Shown here: positions 34,517 through 43,689 of the stretch, in pieces
Layout of the letters: the number at the start of each line of letters is the position of its first letter
Position numbering within the stretch: the first letter of the stretch is position 1
NCBI RefSeq assembly: GCF_004365915.1
Contig: NZ_SODI01000001.1
Coordinates: 3,348,001-3,412,000 of the forward strand
Length of the DNA stretch: 64,000 bases
Direction: 5' to 3'
Source of the DNA: Cryobacterium psychrophilum
GTDB lineage: Bacteria > Actinomycetota > Actinomycetes > Actinomycetales > Microbacteriaceae
Position numbers and translations under genes: made by a program
The notes under the pieces: model-generated
Told to the model about the DNA's origin: nothing
Databases searched by the model: none
The model's input: only the letters and a program-made list of their open reading frames with translations

Positions 34517-37500
34517 ATGTTTAAGAAGATCCTTGTTGCCAACCGCGGCGAAATTGCGATCCGTGCTTTTCGCGCGGCCGTTGAGCTCGGAGCAAAGACT
34601 GTTGCCGTTTTCCCGTTTGAAGATCGCAACTCCCTGCACCGCCTGAAGGCCGACGAGGCTTATCAGATCGGAGAGGTCGGCCATCCGGTCCGTGCGTACC
34701 TCAATGTGGAGGAGATTGTCCGCGTTGCACGCGAGTCCGGCGCCGATGCGATCTACCCGGGTTACGGTTTCCTGTCCGAGAACCCCGAGCTCGCTGAAGC
34801 CGCTCGCGCTGCGGGCATCACGTTCATCGGCCCGGGCGCCGACGTGCTTGAGATGGCTGGTAACAAGGTCACGGCCAAGGAACACGCCATCGCCGCGGGT
34901 GTACCCGTGCTGAAATCGACGCAACCGTCTCAGGACGTGGAGTTGCTCATCAGCCAGGCCGACGAGATCGGCTTCCCCATCTTTGCGAAGGCCGTAGCCG
35001 GCGGAGGTGGGCGTGGCATGCGCCGCGTGGAGAGCAAGGCCCAGCTGCGTGGCTCCCTCGAAGAGGCCATGCGCGAAGCCAACAGCGCGTTCGGTGATCC
35101 GACGATGTTCCTCGAGGCTGCGGTGCTTCGGCCCCGCCACATCGAGGTGCAGATCCTCGCCGATGCAACCGGTGAGACCGTGCACCTGTTTGAACGCGAC
35201 TGCTCGGTACAGCGCCGTCACCAGAAGGTCGTGGAGATTGCCCCGGCACCGAACCTGACCGAGGAAATCCGCGTCAAGCTCCACGCGGATGCGATCAAGT
35301 TCGCCCGGTCGATCGGCTACGTCAATGCGGGGACCGTCGAGTTCCTTCTGGACACCGTCGGTGAACGCGCCGGCCAGCACGTTTTCATTGAGATGAACCC
35401 GCGCATCCAGGTTGAGCACACCGTCACCGAAGAGGTAACGGACATCGACCTCGTGCAGTCGCAGATTCGCATCGCGGCGGGGGAAACCCTCGCCGAGCTG
35501 GGCCTGACGCAGGACAAGATCCAGCTGCACGGTGCTGCCCTGCAGTGCCGCATCACGACCGAAGACCCCGCCTCCGGGTTTCGACCCGATACCGGCAAGA
35601 TCACCACCTACCGTTCTCCCGGAGGCGCCGGCATCCGTTTGGATGGTGGAACCATCAACCCCGGCACGCAGATCAGCCCGCACTTCGACTCGATGCTCGC
35701 CAAGCTCACCTGTCGTGGCCGCGACTACGCGAGCGCCGTCAGGCGTTCCAAGCGTGCCCTCGCCGAATTCCGCATCCGCGGTGTGTCCACGAACATCTCG
35801 TTCCTGCAGGCCGTTCTCGACGACCCCGACTTCGCCGCAGGCGACCTGAGCACCTCGTTCATCGACGAGCGTCCGGAGCTGCTGCGCACCCCCGCCTCCA
35901 AGGACCGCGGAACCAAGATCGTCAACTGGCTCGCTGACGTCACGGTGAACCAGCCCAACGGCGCACGCGTCACCGCGGTCACGCCGGCCGAGAAACTGCC
36001 GGTCCTCGACCTCAGCACCGAGGCTCCGAGCGGTTCGCGTCAGCAGCTGCAGCTGCTGGGACCGACCAAGTTCGCTGCCGCGCTGCGCGCCCAGACGGCT
36101 CTGGCTGTCACCGACACGACCTTCAGGGACGCGCACCAGTCGTTGCTGGCCACCCGGGTCCGCACGAAGGACCTCGTCGCCGTTGCGCCGTACGTGGCGC
36201 GCCTCACCCCGCAACTGCTGTCCGTCGAGGCCTGGGGCGGTGCCACCTATGACGTGGCCCTGCGCTTCCTCGGCGAAGACCCCTGGGAACGTCTCGCCGC
36301 CCTGCGCGAGGCGCTGCCGAACATCAACATCCAGATGCTCCTGCGCGGTCGCAACACGGTGGGCTACACGCCATACCCGACCGAGGTGACGGATGCCTTC
36401 GTGCGCGAGGCCTCAGACACCGGCGTCGACATCTTCCGCATCTTTGACGCCCTCAATGACGTGTCGCAGATGCGCCCCGCCATCGACGCGGTTCTCGAAA
36501 CCGGAACCGCGCTGGCGGAGGTGGCCGTGTGCTACACGGGTGACCTGCTGAATCCGGCGGAAGACCTGTACACGCTTGACTACTACCTGCGCCTCGCGGA
36601 ACAAATCGTAGAGTCCGGGGCTCACGTCCTGGCCATCAAGGACATGGCCGGACTGCTGCGGCCGAGCGCCGCAGAGAAGCTCGTCACGGCCTTCCGCGAG
36701 CGGTTTGACCTCCCCGTTCACGTGCATACCCACGACACGCCTGGCGGCCAGCTCGCGACCCTCCTGGCCGCGGCTCGTGCCGGAGCGGACGCCGTTGACG
36801 TTGCGAGTGCACCGATGGCCGGAACGACAAGCCAGCCCTCGGCATCCTCCCTCGTTGCCGCCCTCGCCCACACCGAGCGAGATACAGGCATCTCGCTCAC
36901 GAGCGTCACCGACCTCGAACCGTACTGGGAGGCCGTGCGCAACGTTTACCGTCCGTTCGAGTCCGGGCTATCGGCGCCCACCGGCCGCGTGTACACGCAT
37001 GAGATCCCCGGCGGCCAGCTGTCGAACCTGCGCACGCAGGCCGTCGCCCTCGGACTGTCCGATCACTTCGAGCTTATCGAGGACATGTACGCCGCGGCGA
37101 ACAAGATTCTCGGACGCGTTCCCAAGGTCACCCCCTCGTCCAAGGTCGTCGGCGACCTCGCGCTGTACCTCGCGGCGGTGAAAGCCGACCCGGCCGACTT
37201 CGAAGCGAACCCGGATAAGTACGACGTGCCCGACTCCGTTGTGGGTTTCATGGCCGGCGAACTGGGCGACCTGCCTGGTGGCTGGCCGGAACCCTTCCGC
37301 ACGAAGGTGCTCGCCGGTCGCACGATTCGTAGCGGTGTGACGGAGATTTCGGACGCGGAGCGCACAGCGCTGAACATGGACAGCACGACCCGTCGCACCA
37401 TGCTCAACCAGCTTCTCTTCCCGGCGCCGACCCGCCAATTCGAGCAGATCCGTGAACTCTTCGGCGACCTGTCGGTGATCGACACGGTCGATTACCTCTA

Positions 37501-37921
37501 CGGTCTGCAGCAGGGGCAGGAGCACGCCGTGGATATCGCACAGGGTGTCCGCCTCTATGTGGGCCTTGAAGCCATCGGTGAAGCCGATGACAAGGGCATC
37601 CGCACGGTCATGACCATGCTCAATGGCCAGCTTCGCCCCGTGTTCGTGCGGGACCGCAGCATCAAGGTTGAAGCGCGCGTCGCCGAGAAGGCCGACGCCA
37701 ACCAGCCGGGACAGATCGCGGCTCCGTTCTCCGGAGTGGTCACGCTCCAGATTGAGGACGGTGCGGATGTCACGGCGGGACAGGCCGTCGCGAGCATCGA
37801 AGCGATGAAGATGGAAGCGGCGATCACCTCTCCGATCGCCGGCTACATCGAGCGAATTGCCATCCCGAAGACCCAGCAGGTCGAAGCCGGTGACCTGCTC
37901 GTGGTGGTTCGTCCGCGCTAG
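34517..37921 (+). CDS. pyc: Pyruvate carboxylase
   Basis: Pyc carboxylates pyruvate to oxaloacetate with biotin and ATP, refilling the TCA cycle. The 1134-residue chain has all domains in order: biotin carboxylase (MFKKILVANRGEIAIRAF, GGGGRGMRRV, EMNPRIQVEHTVTEE), carboxyltransferase (TDTTFRDAHQSLLATRVRT, IFDALNDV, HVHTHDTPGGQ), PYC-OADA region, and C-terminal biotin carrier with EAMKMEAAI (biotinylated Lys1098). The ATG at 34517 has GAAAGG six bases upstream; an in-frame ATG nine codons earlier is less likely. Confidence 0.97.
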   Translation: MFKKILVANRGEIAIRAFRAAVELGAKTVAVFPFEDRNSLHRLKADEAYQIGEVGHPVRAYLNVEEIVRVARESGADAIYPGYGFLSENPELAEAARAAGITFIGPGADVLEMAGNKVTAKEHAIAAGVPVLKSTQPSQDVELLISQADEIGFPIFAKAVAGGGGRGMRRVESKAQLRGSLEEAMREANSAFGDPTMFLEAAVLRPRHIEVQILADATGETVHLFERDCSVQRRHQKVVEIAPAPNLTEEIRVKLHADAIKFARSIGYVNAGTVEFLLDTVGERAGQHVFIEMNPRIQVEHTVTEEVTDIDLVQSQIRIAAGETLAELGLTQDKIQLHGAALQCRITTEDPASGFRPDTGKITTYRSPGGAGIRLDGGTINPGTQISPHFDSMLAKLTCRGRDYASAVRRSKRALAEFRIRGVSTNISFLQAVLDDPDFAAGDLSTSFIDERPELLRTPASKDRGTKIVNWLADVTVNQPNGARVTAVTPAEKLPVLDLSTEAPSGSRQQLQLLGPTKFAAALRAQTALAVTDTTFRDAHQSLLATRVRTKDLVAVAPYVARLTPQLLSVEAWGGATYDVALRFLGEDPWERLAALREALPNINIQMLLRGRNTVGYTPYPTEVTDAFVREASDTGVDIFRIFDALNDVSQMRPAIDAVLETGTALAEVAVCYTGDLLNPAEDLYTLDYYLRLAEQIVESGAHVLAIKDMAGLLRPSAAEKLVTAFRERFDLPVHVHTHDTPGGQLATLLAAARAGADAVDVASAPMAGTTSQPSASSLVAALAHTERDTGISLTSVTDLEPYWEAVRNVYRPFESGLSAPTGRVYTHEIPGGQLSNLRTQAVALGLSDHFELIEDMYAAANKILGRVPKVTPSSKVVGDLALYLAAVKADPADFEANPDKYDVPDSVVGFMAGELGDLPGGWPEPFRTKVLAGRTIRSGVTEISDAERTALNMDSTTRRTMLNQLLFPAPTRQFEQIRELFGDLSVIDTVDYLYGLQQGQEHAVDIAQGVRLYVGLEAIGEADDKGIRTVMTMLNGQLRPVFVRDRSIKVEARVAEKADANQPGQIAAPFSGVVTLQIEDGADVTAGQAVASIEAMKMEAAITSPIAGYIERIAIPKTQQVEAGDLLVVVRPR

Positions 37922-37955
37922 GCTCAGTGCCGCTCACCGAGGAATAGAGTCAGTT

Positions 37956-39308
37956 TTGGCAGATCAGCACGACGATGCAGAGGGCATAGACCCTGTGCGC
38001 GGAACTCCCGGTACTCCTCGGGGGCGCGATGGCGCACCCGAGGAGTACCACAGTGACCTCCCGCCGCATACGGTCGACAACCTTGCCGCCGTGCTGCCCG
38101 GTAGCCTCGGCGCACCCGTCACAGCCGCCGTAAAGCCTCGGCGGGCGCTCAGCGGGGCGGCCGAGGATCGCGCGCGCCTCGCCACGCACACGGTCGAGAT
38201 CGGCGCGTCCGCCGTGCCGCGACCGGTTCGGGCATCCACCGCCAGTAGCGCCACCCTGACCTCGGCACAGGCGAGAACGGATGCCATCGTGCCGGGACGC
38301 CGCGACCGGTCTCGTTCCGACACCGAGGGTCGGCAGCGCGACGAGCCCGACTTTGCTGTGCAGCCGGAGTCGGCTGGAATGTTGACCCCCGAACGGCTGC
38401 TTACAGTCAATCGAACGACCCGCCGTGCGCCTCGGGGCGCCTGGAACCAGTTCGTGTATGCGGCGTCCCTGCACCTCGTCAATCTGGGCGACTCGGCGGC
38501 GGTTCAGGCGGAGACGGCTCTCGAGGACCGCATTCGCAAACAATTTGAAGGCGGCACCCGGTTCGTCCCCATCCTCACTCGCAAGGGTGGCGTTGGGAAA
38601 ACAACGGTGACGGCTCTGCTCGGAATGGCGCTTGCGGACGTGCGTGACGACCGGATCATTGCCATTGACGCCAACCCCGATCGCGGCACGCTCTCCGAAC
38701 GGGTGGCCCAGCAGACAACGTCGACCGTGCGGGATGTCGTCACCCAGGGGGCATCGATCGGGAACTTCACTGACTTTTCAACGTTCGTTTCCCGCGACGA
38801 AACCCGGCTCGACATCCTGGCGTCCGATACCGACCCGATGCTCTCCGAGGCCTTCGACGAGAACGACTACAACGTGGTCGCCGACCTGGCGGCACGCTAC
38901 TATTCGATCTCGCTCACCGACTGTGGCACCGGGATCGTGCATTCGGTGATGCGCGCGACCCTGCTTCGTGCGGATTCCATCGTCATCGTGTCGGGCGGGA
39001 GCGTCGACGAGGCGCGACTGGCGTCGGAGACCCTCACCTGGCTCGAAGCCAACGGATACCGGGATCTCGTGAAGAATGCCGTCGTGGCACTCAACACGGC
39101 GACACAGGGCACGAACCTGGTGCGGCTGGAGGAAATCGAATCGCACTTCCGATCCCGTGTCCGCGAGATCGTTCGCATCCCCTACGACCCGCAACTCGCG
39201 GCCGGCAGCGCCGTGTCATACGCGGACCTGAAGCCGATCACCCGCCTGGCGGCCCGGACGCTCGCGGCCCTTGTCGTCGAGGGACTCCCCGTCCGGCGCA
39301 TCGATTAG
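37956..39308 (+). CDS. MinD/ParA-like ATPase with long disordered N-terminus
   Basis: A roughly 450-residue protein. The first 170 residues are low-complexity and rich in Arg, Ser, Pro and Ala. The C-terminal half is a MinD/ParA domain with TRKGGVGKTTVTALLGMALA (KGGVGKTT at 210-217), IIAIDANPDRGTL and LTDCGTGIVHSVM. This architecture resembles the EspI/CpaE-like ATPases of actinobacteria, some linked to type VII secretion, but no ESX gene is nearby. TTG at 37956 follows GAGGAA by about ten bases; the exact start is uncertain. It lies 34 bases after pyc. Confidence 0.8.
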   Translation: MADQHDDAEGIDPVRGTPGTPRGRDGAPEEYHSDLPPHTVDNLAAVLPGSLGAPVTAAVKPRRALSGAAEDRARLATHTVEIGASAVPRPVRASTASSATLTSAQARTDAIVPGRRDRSRSDTEGRQRDEPDFAVQPESAGMLTPERLLTVNRTTRRAPRGAWNQFVYAASLHLVNLGDSAAVQAETALEDRIRKQFEGGTRFVPILTRKGGVGKTTVTALLGMALADVRDDRIIAIDANPDRGTLSERVAQQTTSTVRDVVTQGASIGNFTDFSTFVSRDETRLDILASDTDPMLSEAFDENDYNVVADLAARYYSISLTDCGTGIVHSVMRATLLRADSIVIVSGGSVDEARLASETLTWLEANGYRDLVKNAVVALNTATQGTNLVRLEEIESHFRSRVREIVRIPYDPQLAAGSAVSYADLKPITRLAARTLAALVVEGLPVRRID

Positions 39309-39351
39309 GCGACCCACCTGTCAGTTAACCACCAGCATTGGAAGTTCCACT

Positions 39352-39843
39352 GTGCCTGAACGCCAGATTCGTCTCTTCGGAGACCCGGTCCTGAAAACGG
39401 TCTCCGACCCGATCCTCGTCATTGACGACCGGGTCCGAAGCCTCGTGCAGGATCTGGTTGACAGCGTGCAGCTGCCGGGCCGCGCGGGCGTCGCCGCCGC
39501 ACAAATCGGCGTCAACCTGCGTGCCTTCAGCTACAGCGTGGATGGCACAGTCGGCTACATTCTCAATCCCACGCTCGTCGAGCTCTCCGGTGAGCCCGAG
39601 CTTGTCGACGAGGGCTGCCTCTCGGTTCCCGGCCTCTGGTACCCGACGAAGCGCTATCCGTTTGCGCGGGCCACAGGCATCGACCTTGAGGGTGAGCCCC
39701 TGGAGCTGTCCGGGACCGGCATCATGGCGCAGGCGCTCCAGCATGAAACGGACCACCTTGATGGCCTCTTGTACCTGGACCGGCTCGACAAGGAGAATCG
39801 TCGAGCGGCCATGAAGGAGATTCGCGAGTCCGCTTGGTTCTGA
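39352..39843 (+). CDS. def: Peptide deformylase
   Basis: Def removes the formyl group from new proteins, using a metal ion. The 163-residue protein has all three family motifs: GRAGVAAAQIG (variant of GxGxAAxQ), EGCLS at 87-91 with the metal Cys, and HETDH at 131-135 with two metal His and the catalytic Glu. GTG start at 39352 with GGAAG seven bases upstream. The frame is open upstream into the previous gene, but that extension is not part of the family. Confidence 0.95.
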   Translation: MPERQIRLFGDPVLKTVSDPILVIDDRVRSLVQDLVDSVQLPGRAGVAAAQIGVNLRAFSYSVDGTVGYILNPTLVELSGEPELVDEGCLSVPGLWYPTKRYPFARATGIDLEGEPLELSGTGIMAQALQHETDHLDGLLYLDRLDKENRRAAMKEIRESAWF

Positions 39844-39855
39844 TCCTGACCGGGA

Positions 39856-41688
39856 CTAATCGCGCAGCGAGAAGCCTTCGGTGATGGGGGAGCCCGCGTA
39901 GAGGCGATCAATCTCATCGGCGAAGTCCCGCAGGATGATGTTGCGCTTGATGCTCATCTTGGGCGTCAGGTGTCCACTCTCTTCCGTGAGCTCCATGGGA
40001 AGCACCACGAACTTGCGAATCGACTCCGCACGCGACACCGTGTCGTTGGCTCGGTCCACGGCGCGCTGCACCTCGGCCAGGACCAGGAGATTGACGGCGG
40101 CTTCCGCCAGGCTCATCCCCGCGTCGCCCTTGTTGTTGTTGAGCCACACCGGCAACATATCGGGGTCGAGGGTGACGATGGCGGCAATGAACGGTTTCTG
40201 GTCGCCGACAACAATGACCTGACCAACCAAAGGGTTGGACCGGATGGGATCCTCGAGTGCGGCTGGTGCCACATTCTTGCCCCCTGCGGTGACAATGATC
40301 TCTTTCTTGCGACCCGTGATGGTCAGGAATCCGTCGTCGTCGAACTGCCCAATATCGCCGGTCTTGAGCCAGCCGTCGTCAAAAGTTTCCTGGGTCGCCT
40401 GCGGGTTCTTCCAATACTCCTTGAAGACGTTGACGCCCTTCACCTGGATCTCCCCGTCCTCCACGACGCGCACGGATACACCGGGGAGGGGCGGACCGAC
40501 CGTGCCGATCTTTGCCCGGGTTGCGAGGCTGACCGTGGCTGGGGCCGTGGTCTCCGTGAGTCCATAGCCCTCGAGAATCACGATGCCGAGGCTGTGGAAG
40601 AAATGTCCCAGGTGCGCGCCGAGCGGAGCGGACCCGGACACCGCGTAGCGAACGTTGCCGCCCATCGCCTCGCGAAGCTTGCTGTAGACGAGGCGATCGA
40701 AGAGGGCGAATTTGATCTTCATGCCCAAAGGAATCGACTCGCCGGCCTGAAGGGCCTTGGAATGCGCCACGGCGACAGCGACAGCGGCCGTGAAAATTTT
40801 GCCCTTGCCACCGGCTTCGGCCTTCTGGCCGGCCGAGTTATAGACCTTCTCGAACACGCGGGGGACAGCCAGCAGGAAGGTGGGCTTGAAACTTCCGAGG
40901 GAGGGCAGAAGCTGGCGGGTGTCCGGCTGATGTCCCACCCGCACGCCGGCATGCACGCTCAATATGGCAATGAAACGCGCGAAAATGTGTGCCGTCGTGA
41001 TGAACAGGAGAGTCGATGCGCCGTTCGGGTCGGAGAGCACCTCTTTGAGCGCGACCGCTGCATTGCGGCTGGTTTCCACGAAGTTCGCGTGAGTGAGAAC
41101 GCATCCCTTGGGTTTTCCCGTGGAACCGGAGGTGTAGATGAGGGTTGCCATGTCGTCTCCGACGGCGAGATTACGTCGGTTTTCGATCTCGGCGTCGGGG
41201 ACGTCAACGCCCGCGGCGACGAGCTTGTCGAGGTCACCGAGGTCAATCTGCCAGACCTGAGCGACGTTGGGAAGGTCAGCGTGCACCTCATCGAAACGCG
41301 CGAAGTGATCGGCCGTCTCCAGGATGATGGCGGTCGCGCCGGAGTCGCTGAGGTTCCAGTGCACCTGGCTGGGGGAGCTCGTGTCGTAGACGGGCACCAG
41401 GATGGCGCCGGCGAACCACGTCGCGAAATCGATGAGTGTCCATTCGTAGCGCGTCTTGCACACGAGGCCGATCTTGTCTCCGGGCTGGATTCCTGCGGCG
41501 ACGAGGCCCTTGGCCAGGGCGATGACCTGGGAATAAAATTCCTTCACCGTGACGGGAAGCCATCCGCTCGCGTTCGGCAACGAAAAGAGCACGAGGTCCG
41601 GCGTGGCTTTGAGGCGCTCGACGAGGAGGTCTGTGGCGTTGGCGCTCGGGTCAGCGGCCACAACGGCTGGTGTGTCGAATTGCTTCAC
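39856..41688 (-). CDS. Long-chain fatty-acid--CoA ligase
   Basis: A 610-residue AMP-forming ligase that activates fatty acids to acyl-CoA. It has the P-loop YTSGSTGKPKGCVLTH, the ATP motif GYGLTETTAPATV, KTGDIGQFDDDGFLTITGRK and a C-terminal Lys region LTPKMSIKRN. This is the FadD15-type seen before plsC-aroG-pknL in mycobacteria. GTG at 41688 has AGGGAG six bases upstream and is preferred over an ATG ten codons earlier. It is divergent from the glucokinase gene. Confidence 0.93.
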   Translation of the reverse strand: MKQFDTPAVVAADPSANATDLLVERLKATPDLVLFSLPNASGWLPVTVKEFYSQVIALAKGLVAAGIQPGDKIGLVCKTRYEWTLIDFATWFAGAILVPVYDTSSPSQVHWNLSDSGATAIILETADHFARFDEVHADLPNVAQVWQIDLGDLDKLVAAGVDVPDAEIENRRNLAVGDDMATLIYTSGSTGKPKGCVLTHANFVETSRNAAVALKEVLSDPNGASTLLFITTAHIFARFIAILSVHAGVRVGHQPDTRQLLPSLGSFKPTFLLAVPRVFEKVYNSAGQKAEAGGKGKIFTAAVAVAVAHSKALQAGESIPLGMKIKFALFDRLVYSKLREAMGGNVRYAVSGSAPLGAHLGHFFHSLGIVILEGYGLTETTAPATVSLATRAKIGTVGPPLPGVSVRVVEDGEIQVKGVNVFKEYWKNPQATQETFDDGWLKTGDIGQFDDDGFLTITGRKKEIIVTAGGKNVAPAALEDPIRSNPLVGQVIVVGDQKPFIAAIVTLDPDMLPVWLNNNKGDAGMSLAEAAVNLLVLAEVQRAVDRANDTVSRAESIRKFVVLPMELTEESGHLTPKMSIKRNIILRDFADEIDRLYAGSPITEGFSLRD

Positions 41689-41857
41689 GGTAACTCCCTT
41701 GGTACCGGCGGGGCGCACTTCGTTTGCCCCGCGGATGTTGGCGGTGATCTGGTGCTTCGCTGCACGACGGGCTGCTTAAGTACACTCTAGGTGGTGCAGT
41801 GTGTGCCTGCTAGGTCGCCACGCCCGCTCCCTCCTGCCCGCAACGAAAGGTGCTGCC

Positions 41858-42802
41858 ATGCACGCCATTGGAATTGATATTGGGGGCACCAAGATCGCTG
41901 GTGCGCTTGTTGATGAAAACGGAGTTATTCTTCGTTCTGACCGCCAACCCACAAATCCCAACGATCCAGGCGAGATCGAGGACGTGGTTGTGGCGATGAT
42001 CACCAGTCTCGGGCTGGGCGAGGACGTTGTCGCCGCCGGAGTGGCGGCGGCGGGCTTCATCGATGCCGCACAGTCCACTGTGTACTACGCCCCCAACATT
42101 CACTGGCGTAACGAGCCCTTCCGCGCCAAGCTTGAGGCGAGGGTCGACCTGCCGATCATCATCGAGAACGACGCGAACGCGGCGGGCTGGGCTGAATTCC
42201 GTTATGGGGCCGGCCGTGACTTCACCGACATGGTCACGCTCACCATCGGCACGGGGGTCGGGGGCGCGATTGTGGCCAACGGCAGCCTGTTCCGGGGCGG
42301 GTTCGGCGCCGGCGCTGAATTGGGTCATCTGCGCTTGGTTCCCGACGGGCTGCCCTGCGGGTGTGGGGCCCGAGGATGCATCGAACAGTACGGGTCGGGC
42401 CGAGCCTTGCTGCGCATCGCCAATGAAATTGCCGACGCCGGCTCACTGGGGGCGGATCTCGCGGCTGCACGGGCGCGCCACGGGAAGCTCACCGGAAAGG
42501 AGGTCGGACGCCTCATCGAGCTCGGCGACCCGGGCGCGGTCGCCGCACTGCGGACGATCGGCGAGTCCCTGGGCGAGGCCTGCGCGAGCCTGGGCGCCGT
42601 TCTGGACCCCCAGGTCTTCGTTTTCGGTGGGGGAGTCGCCGCCGCCGGAGACCTGCTTCTTGAACCGATACGCGCGGCGTACCTCGAGCACCTGCCGGCG
42701 CGGGGGTATCATCCCGAAGCAGCCTTTGCGATCGCGCAGCTCGTCAACAACGCGGGTGTGGTGGGTGCCGCGGACCTCGCGCGAATCGCCGCCCTGCGCT
42801 GA
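41858..42802 (+). CDS. ROK-family glucokinase
   Basis: A 314-residue sugar kinase with MHAIGIDIGGTKIAGALVDE (phosphate-binding), IENDANAAGWAEF with the catalytic Asp, TIGTGVGGAIV, and the ROK zinc motif CGCGARGCIEQYGSG. Most likely phosphorylates glucose with ATP. The ATG at 41858 has GAAAGG seven bases upstream. It stands before plsC; in many actinobacteria a ROK glucokinase, acyltransferase and aroG are consecutive, as here. Confidence 0.9.
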   Translation: MHAIGIDIGGTKIAGALVDENGVILRSDRQPTNPNDPGEIEDVVVAMITSLGLGEDVVAAGVAAAGFIDAAQSTVYYAPNIHWRNEPFRAKLEARVDLPIIIENDANAAGWAEFRYGAGRDFTDMVTLTIGTGVGGAIVANGSLFRGGFGAGAELGHLRLVPDGLPCGCGARGCIEQYGSGRALLRIANEIADAGSLGADLAAARARHGKLTGKEVGRLIELGDPGAVAALRTIGESLGEACASLGAVLDPQVFVFGGGVAAAGDLLLEPIRAAYLEHLPARGYHPEAAFAIAQLVNNAGVVGAADLARIAALR

Positions 42803-42885
42803 GAGCGCTACGGCGCTGATTGCGCGTGCTGAAGTGGCGATGACACTCGCCGTATGATGTTTGAGTCGGATGGAGATCGAGCACA

Positions 42886-43575
42886 ATGTTTTACTGGTTT
42901 ATGAAGAACATTGTGGTCGGGCCGCTCTTGCTGGGAATCTTCCGGCCATGGGTGGTGGGCCTGGAGAACATTCCGAAGACCGGTGGGGTCATCCTCGCCA
43001 GCAACCACCTGTCCTTCATTGATTCGATCTTCCTCCCCCTCGTCGTGTCGCGCCGGGTGGTGTTCCTCGCCAAAAGTGAGTACTTCACCGGAACCGGGCT
43101 GAAAGGGTGGGCCACCCGGCAGTTCTTCAAGGCCAGCGGACAGCTTCCGATTGACCGCTCGGGCGGTAAAGCGTCTGAGGACTCGCTCAACACGGGCCTT
43201 CGCGTGCTCGGCGCGGGCGGAGTGCTGGGGATCTACCCCGAGGGCACGCGCAGCCCGGACGCCCGCATGTATCGAGGACGCACGGGTGTGGCCCGTATGG
43301 TCCTGGAGTCCGGTGTGCCGGTGATTCCCGTCGCCATGATCGACACCGAAAAGGCCATGCCCACCGGCACGCGCATTCCCAAGGTGCGCCGAATCGGGAT
43401 CGTCCTGGGCGCTCCGCTTGATTTCACCCGTTTCGAAGGCATGGAGGGTGATCGCTTTGTACTCAGGTCCGTCACCGATGAACTCATGTATGAACTCCAG
43501 CGGCTCAGCACCCAGGAGTACGTCGACGTGTACGCGACGAGCGTGAAAGAGAAGCGGGCCGACCTTTCGCGATAG
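42886..43575 (+). CDS. plsC: PlsC-type 1-acyl-glycerol-3-phosphate acyltransferase
   Basis: A 229-residue membrane-associated acyltransferase with motif I NHLSFIDS (NH-x4-D), the GQLPIDRSGG block, motif III YPEGTRSPDARMYRGRTG and PVIPVAMIDTEKAMP. It would acylate lysophosphatidic acid in phospholipid synthesis, although some family members use other acceptors. It corresponds to the Rv2182c position in the mycobacterial fadD15-acyltransferase-aroG-pknL neighbourhood. ATG start at 42886. Confidence 0.88.
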   Translation: MFYWFMKNIVVGPLLLGIFRPWVVGLENIPKTGGVILASNHLSFIDSIFLPLVVSRRVVFLAKSEYFTGTGLKGWATRQFFKASGQLPIDRSGGKASEDSLNTGLRVLGAGGVLGIYPEGTRSPDARMYRGRTGVARMVLESGVPVIPVAMIDTEKAMPTGTRIPKVRRIGIVLGAPLDFTRFEGMEGDRFVLRSVTDELMYELQRLSTQEYVDVYATSVKEKRADLSR

Positions 43576-43644
43576 GCTGAAAACACTGCGCTTTGCCCCA
43601 TTCAGGGCAGTGCCCCGCGTGGGTGCCGCACCATTCAGGCGTGC

Positions 43645-43689
43645 ATGTGTGTGCGCCGTAGACAGAAAACAGGAAATATTTCGTGGTAG
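43645..43689 (+). other. Possible 14-codon upstream ORF before aroG
   Basis: ATG TGT GTG CGC ... TCG TGG TAG encodes MCVRRRQKTGNISW and overlaps the aroG GTG. Its last codon is Trp. It might be a leader peptide sensing an amino acid, or chance; no attenuator hairpin is evident. Confidence 0.2.

Noticed and set aside
34475..36214. 579-codon minus-strand frame opposite pyc
   Set aside because: Covers the conserved carboxylase coding region; no recognisable domain.
39970..41790. 606-codon plus-strand frame opposite the acyl-CoA ligase
   Set aside because: Antisense shadow; the ligase has all expected motifs on the minus strand.
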